Origin: LMUY01 sp965198895
Lineage (GTDB): Bacteria; Pseudomonadota; Alphaproteobacteria; Acetobacterales; Acetobacteraceae
Direction of reading: 5' to 3'
Assembly (NCBI GenBank): GCA_965198895.1
Contig: OZ240676.1
Span: 4,340,001 to 4,404,000 of the forward strand
Length of the DNA stretch: 64,000 nt
Positions within the stretch are counted from its first letter, which is position 1. Every line of letters starts with the position of its first letter. A program made the translations under genes and the position numbers. Below are positions 24,806 through 32,498 of the stretch, one piece after another. Below the pieces are notes generated by a model. It saw only the letters and a list, made by a program, of their open reading frames with translations, ran no database searches and was not told where the DNA came from.

Positions 24806-25762
24806 ATGCGCCCCTATCTGGACTTTGAGAAACCCATCGCCGAGCTCGAGGGGAAAATAGAAGAACTCCGGCAGATGCAGGAGCCCGGCGGGATCAACAT
24901 CACCGAGGAGATCGCCCGCCTCACCGACAAAGCCGACAAGCAGCTTCGCGCGACCTACGCCCGCCTGACCCCCTGGCAGAAGGCGCAGGTCGCCCGCCAT
25001 CCGGACCGGCCCAAGGCGCTCGCCTACCTGGACGCGCTGATCACCGACTACACCCCGCTCGCCGGGGATCGCGCCTTCGCCGAGGATGCGGCCGTGGTCG
25101 GGGGGCTCGGCCGATTCCGTGGGCGCCCGGTGATGGTAATCGGCACCGAGAAGGGCAGCGATACCGAGAGCCGGGTCGCGCATAATTTCGGCATGGCGCG
25201 GCCCGAGGGGTATCGCAAGGCGCGCCGGCTGCTGGAGTTGGCAGGCCGGTTCAACCTGCCGGTGCTGACCTTCGTAGACACCTCCGGCGCCTTCCCGGGC
25301 ATCGAGGCGGAGGCGCGCGGGCAGGCCGAAGCCATTGCCCGCTCCATCGAGGCCTGCCTGCAGGCGCCGGTGCCGATCGTGGCCACCATCATCGGCGAGG
25401 GCGGCTCCGGCGGCGCCATCGCTCTGGCGGCGGCGGACCGGGTGTTGATGCTGGAGCACGCGATCTACTCCGTGATCTCGCCGGAGGGCTGTGCCTCCAT
25501 CCTGTGGCGGGACGCGGCGCAGGCGTCGGTCGCGGCGGAAGCGTTGCGGCTGACGGCGGAGGATCTGCGGTCTGCGCGGCTGGTGGACAGCGTGATTGCC
25601 GAACCGTTGGGCGGTGCGCACCGCGACCCGGCGGTGACCTTGGCGGCGGTGTCGGATGCGGTGGGGCTCGCTCTGGAGAGCTTGGCGGGGCAGGACGGCC
25701 CGACCCTGATCGCGCGCCGGCGGGAGAAATTCCTCGCGATGGGCCGAGAGATCACCGGCTAA
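24806..25762 (+). CDS. accA: Acetyl-CoA carboxylase carboxyltransferase subunit alpha
   Basis: AccA, with AccD, transfers CO2 from biotin to acetyl-CoA in fatty-acid synthesis. The 318-residue protein shows YLDFEKPIAELEGKIEELR, the carboxyltransferase core (VIGTEKGSDTESRVAHNFGM, TFVDTSGAFPGIEAEARGQ, IIGEGGSGGAIALAAAD) and YSVISPEGCASILWRDA. MRPYLDFEK at 24806 matches family starts better than the ATG at 24779. It is convergent with the 25881 gene across a repeat. Confidence 0.97.
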   Translation: MRPYLDFEKPIAELEGKIEELRQMQEPGGINITEEIARLTDKADKQLRATYARLTPWQKAQVARHPDRPKALAYLDALITDYTPLAGDRAFAEDAAVVGGLGRFRGRPVMVIGTEKGSDTESRVAHNFGMARPEGYRKARRLLELAGRFNLPVLTFVDTSGAFPGIEAEARGQAEAIARSIEACLQAPVPIVATIIGEGGSGGAIALAAADRVLMLEHAIYSVISPEGCASILWRDAAQASVAAEALRLTAEDLRSARLVDSVIAEPLGGAHRDPAVTLAAVSDAVGLALESLAGQDGPTLIARRREKFLAMGREITG

Positions 25763-25763
25763 C

Positions 25764-25877
25764 TCCTTCTCCCTCTCCCCTTGAGGGAGAGGGCCGGGGT
25801 GAGGGGTAAGCCACACGGACCGTCGGTGGCGTGGGCCACCCCTCCCCCCGGCCCCCTCCCTCAAGGGGAGGGGGAGG
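25764..25877. repeat. Long inverted repeat, CTCTCCC/GAGGGAGAG family, copy 2
   Basis: This copy has the same arms and order as 23064-23175 (CTTCTCCCTCTCCCC ... GAGGGAGAGGGCCGGGGTG ... CCCTCCCTCAAGGGGAGGGG). It lies between the convergent accA gene and the 25881 gene and can form a bidirectional terminator-like hairpin. Confidence 0.7.
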
Positions 25878-25880
25878 AAG

Positions 25881-26189
25881 TTAGGATACGCAGTCGAGCC
25901 GTTCGCCGAGGCGGGGGCGATGCCGCCGGCAGTAGCCTCGCCACGCAGGGTTTGCTTGCCGCCGCTCGGCTCGACGCATCACCGGGTCGGGCATCGCCAC
26001 CGGGCAGAGCAACGCCGTAAGATCACCCCACGCCAGGCCGTGTTTCGCAACGAAGACGCTCGCGAGGAAGGCGGCGGAGGCCCGCTCCCCATCATGCGGG
26101 GAGGCAAGCATCGCGAGGATACGGGTCAGCCGGGTAAGCTCCGCGACAGTGAGGCCGCGCAATTCTGTAGCTGAACCCTCCGCCACCAT
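25881..26189 (-). CDS. Hypothetical protein (102 aa), DUF2786-like pattern
   Basis: The N-terminal half reads TRLTRILAMLASPHDGERASAAFLASVFVAKHGLAWGDL. This recalls the short helical module (lxRIlaLaxSpnxgEr..Aa..a..llaKhGL) of DUF2786 and related phage or mobile-element proteins. The C-terminal half is basic (CRRHRPRLGERLDCVS). The upstream region is AT-rich (26190-26260) with TTAATCTCTTTTAAGAG, unlike the surroundings, which hints at recent acquisition. No function assigned. Confidence 0.65.
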   Translation of the reverse strand: MVAEGSATELRGLTVAELTRLTRILAMLASPHDGERASAAFLASVFVAKHGLAWGDLTALLCPVAMPDPVMRRAERRQANPAWRGYCRRHRPRLGERLDCVS

Positions 26190-26260
26190 AACACTCGCCC
26201 ATTCCGTCAGGTGAGTGTTAATCTCTTTTAAGAGACATGTCTAATGCATCTTAACGCAAT

Positions 26261-27460
26261 CTAAATCTTGCTCATCCGGCGCTCGCAGTCCGCGGCTGCC
26301 AGCCGTTCCGGTTGCAGCTTCACCCCTAGACCCGGCTCCGTCGACGGATAGACGAAGCCGCCGCGAATGTCGGGCAGGGCGGTCATCACCTCCTTGTACC
26401 AGCCGCTGGTGAACGCGCGCACTGTCTCCTGCACCAAAGTGTTCGGGCAGTTCAGCGACAAATGCACCGACGCGGTCAGCACCACCGGGCCGGTGCAATC
26501 GTGCGGCGCCACCGGGCGGCCCCAGGCTTCGGCCAGGGTCGCGATCTTCTTCGCCTCGCCGATGCCGCCGCACCACGCCAGGTCCAGCATCACGACATCC
26601 ACCGCATCCGCCTGCAGATACTCGCGGAAGGCCCGGCGGGTGGCGAGCGTCTCGCTGGCGCAGATCGGCACGTTGGTGCGGGCGCGCAGGCTGGCCAGCA
26701 CGTCGGCGTTGGTCATCTTGATCGGGTCCTCGACCCAGAACGGATCGTAGTCGGCCAGCGCCCGCAGCACCCGCTCGGCCCCCAGCGGCGTCCACAGCGA
26801 GTGCAGTTCGGCCATGATGTCCATCTTGCCGCCGACGGCGTCGCGGATCTTGCGGAACGGGGTTAGCGCGCTGTCCAGGTCGGCGGCGGAGATGGTGCGG
26901 CCCTCGCTCGCCTCGGCCGCCATGTCGAATGGCCAGATCTTCATCGCCGTGATGCCCTGCTCCAGCAGCGAGTGCGCCAGCTCGTCGGCGCGGTGCAGGA
27001 AGGCGTCCAGGTCTTCATACGGCCCGGCGCCGCCGCCGGTGCCCCAGTTTTCCGGCTTCTGCCCGCCCTCGGCCCGGATGTAACGGTAGCCGGCGCAGGT
27101 GTTGTAGATCCGCACCCGGTCGTGCGAGAGGCCACCCAGGCATTGATACACCGGCTGCCCGGTGGCTTGGCCGTGCAGATCCCACAGCGCGATGTCCACG
27201 GCGGAGGCGGCGCGCATCTCCACGCCCGACCCGGAAAAGCCCAGGTAGCCGGTCTGCAACGTGCGGGCGTGCCGGTCCATCTGGCCGGCCGGCTTGCCCA
27301 GCAGCAGCGGTGCCACCGTCTCGTGGATGTAGGCTTCGACCGCGCGGGCCCCGAAGAACGTTTCGCCGAGCCCAATCAGGCCCTGGTCGGTGTGGATGTG
27401 CAGCCAGAGCAGGTTGGGGAACTCGCCCAGGCGGATCGTCTCGAAACCGGTGATCTTCAT
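26261..27460 (-). CDS. Enolase-superfamily acid-sugar dehydratase/racemase (mandelate racemase group)
   Basis: The 399-residue protein has the enolase-superfamily capping domain and barrel. Candidate catalytic residues are K174 in TAMKIWPFD, E218-x-H220 in DIMAELHSLW, E244 in VEDPI, E270 in CASETLA, and the H320-D321 dyad in VAPHDCTGPV. The E-x-H arrangement and HD dyad resemble sugar-acid dehydratases such as galactonate dehydratase. The substrate is probably a sugar acid or related hydroxy acid (inference). CAGGAG lies about ten bases before the ATG. It is divergent from the CoA-transferase gene. Confidence 0.88.
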   Translation of the reverse strand: MKITGFETIRLGEFPNLLWLHIHTDQGLIGLGETFFGARAVEAYIHETVAPLLLGKPAGQMDRHARTLQTGYLGFSGSGVEMRAASAVDIALWDLHGQATGQPVYQCLGGLSHDRVRIYNTCAGYRYIRAEGGQKPENWGTGGGAGPYEDLDAFLHRADELAHSLLEQGITAMKIWPFDMAAEASEGRTISAADLDSALTPFRKIRDAVGGKMDIMAELHSLWTPLGAERVLRALADYDPFWVEDPIKMTNADVLASLRARTNVPICASETLATRRAFREYLQADAVDVVMLDLAWCGGIGEAKKIATLAEAWGRPVAPHDCTGPVVLTASVHLSLNCPNTLVQETVRAFTSGWYKEVMTALPDIRGGFVYPSTEPGLGVKLQPERLAAADCERRMSKI

Positions 27461-27571
27461 GCGGGCGTACTCCTGGACGGTCGCCGCGATCCTAGCAGCC
27501 TGAGCGGAAGTGGCTATCGCCGGGCCGGACATCGCGCGATGCTCCAGGTTTGATCGAGGGGAGATTGGTGC

Positions 27572-28810
27572 GTGAACTCTGCATTGTCGGGCTTGCGGGT
27601 GCTGGATCTCAGCAGGGTGCTGGCGGGCCCATGGGCGACACAGACGCTGGGCGATCTGGGGGCGGAGATCATCAAGATCGAACACCCGGTCGGCGGTGAC
27701 GACAGCCGCAAGTGGGGCCCTCCGTTCATCGGCGGCCATCGCGGTACGGCGGAGAAGCCGGCGGATGCTGCGTATTTCACCGCCACCAATCGCAACAAGG
27801 CCTCGGTCGCGATCGATTTCTCCAAACCCGAAGGCGCGGCGCTGGTGGTGGAGCTGGCCCGGTCGGCCGACATCCTGGTGGAGAATTACCGGCCCGGCGG
27901 ATTGGCCAAATACGGGCTCGACCCGGCGTCGCTGATGGCGGCCAACCCGCGGCTGATCTACTGCTCGATCACGGCGTTCGGTCAGACCGGACCATACAAG
28001 CAGCGCCCCGGCTACGATTTCGCCATGCAGGCGCGCGGCGGGCTGATGAGCGTCACGGGCCAGCCGGATGGCACGCCGGGGGCCGAGCCGATGAAGGTCG
28101 GCGTGGCCGTGACGGACATGTTCACCGGCATGTATGCCGTCGCCGGCATCCTGGCCGCCGTCGTGGCCCGCGCCACCACCGGGCGGGGGCAGCATATCGA
28201 CCTGGCGTTGTTCGACGCCCAGGTGGCCATGCTTGCCAACCAGGGCGCCAACTACCTGGTCGGCGGCGAGGTGCCGCGGCGCTTCGGCAACGCGCACCCC
28301 AACATCGTCGGCTACCAGGTGTATCCGGTGGCCAACGGCCATTTGGCGCTCGCGATCGGCAACGACGCCCAGTTCCGCCGCTGTTGCCGCGCGATGGGGT
28401 TGGACGTGCTGGCGGACGATCCCCGCTTCGGCAGCAACGCCGGCCGCATGGAACACCGGGCGGAGGTGATAGGCGTCCTATCCCGCCGGTTCCTGGAACA
28501 GGACCGGGAAACCTGGCTGACCCTGCTGGAAGTGGCGGACGTGCCCTGCGCACCGATCAACACGATCGACCAGGTGTTCGCCGACCCGCAGGCCCAGGCC
28601 CGGGGGGTGCAACTGACTATGCCGCACGCGACGGGCCCGGTGTCCCTGGTCGCCAACCCGTTGCGCATGTCCGACACGCCGGTGCAGTACCGCACCGCTC
28701 CACCGCTGCTGGGCCAGGACACCGAGGCCGTTTTGCGCGAACTCGGCGTGGATGCTGCCCGGCTGCAAGCCCTGCGTGCGGCCGGGGTGATCGCCGGCGG
28801 GGTCGAATGA
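27572..28810 (+). CDS. CaiB/BaiF (class III) CoA-transferase
   Basis: This 412-residue family III CoA-transferase opens with GLRVLDLSRVLAGPWATQTLGDLGAEIIKIEHP. It has the active-site region QHIDLALFDAQVAMLANQGANYL and CSITAFGQTGPY. The family moves CoA between carboxylic acids to activate catabolic acids. The GTG start has a GAGGGGAG site. A neighbouring dehydratase and oxidases suggest a shared catabolic route, but no product is named. Confidence 0.93.
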   Translation: MNSALSGLRVLDLSRVLAGPWATQTLGDLGAEIIKIEHPVGGDDSRKWGPPFIGGHRGTAEKPADAAYFTATNRNKASVAIDFSKPEGAALVVELARSADILVENYRPGGLAKYGLDPASLMAANPRLIYCSITAFGQTGPYKQRPGYDFAMQARGGLMSVTGQPDGTPGAEPMKVGVAVTDMFTGMYAVAGILAAVVARATTGRGQHIDLALFDAQVAMLANQGANYLVGGEVPRRFGNAHPNIVGYQVYPVANGHLALAIGNDAQFRRCCRAMGLDVLADDPRFGSNAGRMEHRAEVIGVLSRRFLEQDRETWLTLLEVADVPCAPINTIDQVFADPQAQARGVQLTMPHATGPVSLVANPLRMSDTPVQYRTAPPLLGQDTEAVLRELGVDAARLQALRAAGVIAGGVE

Positions 28811-28904
28811 TCGCGGACGATGATGACCTTGGGCGGATATCCGCCGAGCAGGCTGGCTTCGCGCCGGCGGGAGAGGGAGAAGTTCACGCCGACCGCCTTG
28901 GCAC

Positions 28905-30083
28905 TCAGTAGACGTGTTCTTCGATCGGCCGGTTGGCCGCGATCCGCTCGAACGCAAAGGGCTCGATGTCGATCGAGCGTGACGCGCCGTAGACGATCAC
29001 CTCGCTGGTGGCGGCGCCTGCGGCCGGCGAGTGCATCATGCCGTGGCCGCTGAAGCCGCATGCGAAAATGAAGTTGCCGATCTCCGGATGGCGGCCGATG
29101 ACCGCGCTGTGGTCGAAGGTGTTGTACTCGTACAGCCCGGCCCATGCCCGCAGCATCTTCAGGCGCTCGAAGCCGGGGATGCGGTGCGCCAAGGCTGGCC
29201 AAACGATCTCGTCGAACAACGCGTAATCGACGTCCAAGCCGAAATCGTCCGGCGCATTGTCGGCCGGCGGTGTCGTGCCACACAGATACAAATGGCCCTC
29301 GGGCCGGAAGAACAGGCCGCTCGTGTCGAAGATGAACGGGCTGTGCGGGATCTTCTCGGGACTATCGAACACGAACACGCAGCGTTTGCGCGGTTCGACC
29401 GGCAGCTCCAGCCCGGCCATCCGCGCGATGCCGCCGCTCCATGCCCCCGCCGCGTTCACCACCGTTCCAGCCGCCAGCCTTGCGCCACCTTGCAGATGCA
29501 CCGCCTCCACTTTGGCAGGCGAGGCCATCTCCAACCCCGTCACCGTGTCCGCGATGTAGTGGACGCCTTGCGCGCGCGCCTTTTTGCGCAACGCCTGCAG
29601 CAAGGCCGGGCCATCGAACCATCCCTCCTTCTCCGGACCATACGATGCGATGGCCAGGTCATCGGTATGGAGCCACGGATAGCGCCGGCGCAGCTCGTCT
29701 CGGCCGAGCAGTTCGGTATGAACGCCGCACGCGCGTTGCTCGGCATTCTTGGCCTCGAAACCGGTGACCTGGTCTGCCGTCCCGAGGATCAAATAGCCTG
29801 GTTCGCGCAGCCCGATCTCGGCCGCTTCATCGCCGACGCTCAGCCGCTCGCGGACGGTGCGCAGAAAGTCGATGCTGTAGGCGGACATGCGGATATTCGG
29901 GCGGGTGCCGAATTGCTGGCGGATGGCACTGGTCGACAGCGACGACGACGAGACGGTGTAGGTCGGATCCCGCTCGATGACGGCGATGGTGCCGGTGAAA
30001 TCCGGATTGGCCGACAAGTGGTAGGCGACGGAACTGCCGATCACGCCGCCGCCGATGATCACCACGTCGAACGCATTCGGCAT
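28905..30083 (-). CDS. FAD-dependent oxidoreductase, D-amino-acid/sarcosine oxidase (DAO) family
   Basis: The 392-residue flavoprotein has a classic N-terminal FAD motif (VVIIGGGVIGSSVAYHL), the SxxxxSAIRQQFGTRPNI segment, AAGAWSGGIARMAGLELPVEP and a C-terminal FIFACGFSGHGMMHSPAAG. The DAO family oxidises C-N bonds of amino acids, sarcosine or dimethylglycine. Its ATG shares one base with the TAA of the upstream molybdenum hydroxylase gene (TAATG), so the two are translated together. Substrate unknown. Confidence 0.9.
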   Translation of the reverse strand: MPNAFDVVIIGGGVIGSSVAYHLSANPDFTGTIAVIERDPTYTVSSSSLSTSAIRQQFGTRPNIRMSAYSIDFLRTVRERLSVGDEAAEIGLREPGYLILGTADQVTGFEAKNAEQRACGVHTELLGRDELRRRYPWLHTDDLAIASYGPEKEGWFDGPALLQALRKKARAQGVHYIADTVTGLEMASPAKVEAVHLQGGARLAAGTVVNAAGAWSGGIARMAGLELPVEPRKRCVFVFDSPEKIPHSPFIFDTSGLFFRPEGHLYLCGTTPPADNAPDDFGLDVDYALFDEIVWPALAHRIPGFERLKMLRAWAGLYEYNTFDHSAVIGRHPEIGNFIFACGFSGHGMMHSPAAGAATSEVIVYGASRSIDIEPFAFERIAANRPIEEHVY

Positions 30084-32362
30084 TAGGCTTTTCCTGCGGT
30101 TCGACAGGCTTGCCAAACCCGCTCGGGTGTCGCGGGCATGTCGAGATGCCTGATGCCGATGGCGTCCGCTACCGCGCCGATGATGGTTTGCGGCGCTGCG
30201 ATCGCGCCGGCTTGTCCGACACCTTTGGCCCCGAGCGGGTTGCGCTGGGTCGGGTGTTCGTTGAACCGCACGCTCAGCCACGGCAGATCGGCCGCCCGTG
30301 GCAGCGCGTAGTCGGAGAACGATGCGGTCAGCAATTGGCCGGACGCCGGGTCGTAATGCACCAACTCCATCATGGCTTGACCAATGCCTTGCGCGAGCCC
30401 GCCTTGCGCCTGGCCCTCCGTCAGCAAGGGGTTCACCAGGACGCCGTAATCGTCGACCGCCACATAGGACCGCAGGGCAAGCAGGCCCGTCTGCGGATCG
30501 ACCTCGATTTCGGCCACGTGGCATCCGTTCGGGAACACCCACTGATCGTTCGGATTGAACGCGTCGGCATCCAGGGCACCGTCGGGCAAGGCCCGCACCA
30601 GCTCCGCCAGGCCGATGCTGGCGCCGTCCGGTGACGAGAACTGCCCGTTGGCGAAGCGCACATCGGCGGGCTCGGCTTGCAGCAGCCGGCTGGCTTCGGC
30701 CAGGGCCTCCGCGCAGCTCGCGTCGATGGCCATGTCGATCGCGGTGCCCGCCATCACGAGGGACCGCGCGCCGCCATGGCCGCTGCCGAACCCGACACGC
30801 TGCGTGTCTCCTTGCACGAGGCGGAATGCTGCCATCGGCAGGCCGAGACGCGCGGCCGCCAACTGCGCGAAGCTCGTCTCCAGCCCTTGCCCGTTGGACT
30901 GCGTGCCGGCGAGCAAATCGACCCGGCCATCCCGGTGGAAGCGGATCGCCCCGCGTTCTGTCGGCTGGCCGCGCGATGTTTCGAGGAAGCACGCGATGCC
31001 CTGGCCAAGCAGCCGGCCGCGTGCCGCCGCCGCGGCCCGGCGCTTAGGAAAGCCCTCATGATCGGCCGCGCAAAGGGCCGCACCCAGATTGTCGTGGAAT
31101 CGTCCGGTGTCGATCGTGACGCCCAGCGCGCCGACATGGGGGAAGTCGCGGATCAGGTTGATGCGGCGTAGCTCGACCCGGTCGAATGGCGTTTCCAGCG
31201 CCGCGGCGTCGATCAGCCGCTCGATGATGTAGTTCGCCTCGGGCTTGCCGGCGCCGCGATACGCGTCGACCGGCACGGTGTTGGTGAACGCGCCCCGGAC
31301 ATCCATGAAGATCGCGGGGATGGCGTACAGCCCGCCCATGGCAGACGCCGGCGCGGTGGTGTGGGCGCTCGGCCCGAGTGACGAGACATACGCACCCAGG
31401 TTGCACACCGTCGAGACGTCGAGCGCCAGCATGCGGCCGTTTGCGTCCAAGGCGAGCCGTGCCGTCGTGAGATTGTCCCGCCCGTGTGCTGCGGAGACGA
31501 ACTCCTCCGTGCGGTCTGCCGTCCACCGCACGGGCTGGCCGATGCGCCGGGCCGCCCACAGCAGGGCGACGTATTCCGGGTGCACCACGTTCTTCATGCC
31601 GAACCCGCCGCCGACATCGGGGCAGGTGACGCGGATCATCCCGGGGGCGAGCGCGAAACTGCTTGCGAGGTCCCGCCGGATGCCGTGCACGTCCTGCCCG
31701 CTCAGGGCGAGATGCAGGTTTCCGGCGGGGCCCGCGCTGGCGACCGCGCCCCTTGGCTCCATCGACGCCGCCACGACCCGGTTGTTGACCAAGTCCAGCT
31801 GGATCCGGTGGGCTGCGGTTTCAAACGCCGCCGCCGTGGCCGCCGCGTCCCCGCGCTGGTAACGGAAGCTGACATTGCCCGCAGCCTCCGGCCAGATCTG
31901 CGGCGAGGATTCTTTGAGCGCATCGCCCAGGGCGGTGACGGCCGGCACGGCGTCGTACTCCACCTGCACGCGGTCCGCCGCATCGCGAGCGGCCGAGGGG
32001 GAAGTTGCCACGGCCATCGCGACGGGTTCGCCGACGTGGCGGACAGTATTCAACGCCAAGGCGTGTCGTGGGGGAACGATCAGTGGCTGCAGCGACGCCA
32101 GGTTCGTGATGGCGCAGGGGATCGGGCCGATGCCGTCTGCGATCAGGTCCGCCGACGTGAAGATCCCCCTGACCCCCGGCCCGGCAAGCGCCTCCGTCGC
32201 GTCCACGGCCCGGATGGTGGCGTGGGCGTAGGGGGAGCGGACGAAGGCGGCAAATAGTTGCTGGGGCGCGCCGGAATCGTCGATGTAGCGCGCTGTTCCC
32301 TCCAGGAAACGCCGGTCTTCGGTTCGCCGGATGGACCGGGGATCGGCGGTGTTGTCGATCAA
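30083..32362 (-). CDS. Xanthine dehydrogenase/CoxL-type molybdenum-binding subunit, active-site Glu replaced by Gln
   Basis: The 759-residue protein has the molybdopterin-binding large-subunit fold: DPRSIRRTEDRRFLEGTARYIDD, RHVGEPVAMAVA, PDVGGGFGMKN, YRGAGKPEANYI and SGHGGARS. In the family the C-terminal motif G-[VI]-G-E holds the glutamate that deprotonates the Mo-hydroxyl. Here it reads GAKGVGQAGAIAAPQ with Q717 (codon CAA at 30212-30214). The FAD and [2Fe-2S] subunits that normally accompany it are absent nearby. The likely start is TTG (MIDNTADP). It heads a two-gene operon with the DAO-family gene. Confidence 0.88.
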   Translation of the reverse strand: MIDNTADPRSIRRTEDRRFLEGTARYIDDSGAPQQLFAAFVRSPYAHATIRAVDATEALAGPGVRGIFTSADLIADGIGPIPCAITNLASLQPLIVPPRHALALNTVRHVGEPVAMAVATSPSAARDAADRVQVEYDAVPAVTALGDALKESSPQIWPEAAGNVSFRYQRGDAAATAAAFETAAHRIQLDLVNNRVVAASMEPRGAVASAGPAGNLHLALSGQDVHGIRRDLASSFALAPGMIRVTCPDVGGGFGMKNVVHPEYVALLWAARRIGQPVRWTADRTEEFVSAAHGRDNLTTARLALDANGRMLALDVSTVCNLGAYVSSLGPSAHTTAPASAMGGLYAIPAIFMDVRGAFTNTVPVDAYRGAGKPEANYIIERLIDAAALETPFDRVELRRINLIRDFPHVGALGVTIDTGRFHDNLGAALCAADHEGFPKRRAAAAARGRLLGQGIACFLETSRGQPTERGAIRFHRDGRVDLLAGTQSNGQGLETSFAQLAAARLGLPMAAFRLVQGDTQRVGFGSGHGGARSLVMAGTAIDMAIDASCAEALAEASRLLQAEPADVRFANGQFSSPDGASIGLAELVRALPDGALDADAFNPNDQWVFPNGCHVAEIEVDPQTGLLALRSYVAVDDYGVLVNPLLTEGQAQGGLAQGIGQAMMELVHYDPASGQLLTASFSDYALPRAADLPWLSVRFNEHPTQRNPLGAKGVGQAGAIAAPQTIIGAVADAIGIRHLDMPATPERVWQACRTAGKA

Positions 32363-32498
32363 GCGCCGGCCGCGGTGGGCGTCGGCCCGGGCAAGGTGTG
32401 GTTTGGATCCATGGACGGCATGATAGTCCGCGGCCCCGAGCGAGGGGAGACGGAATTTCGGTCGTCCTGGCAGGCATGGATGAGCGGATCGTCGTGCC

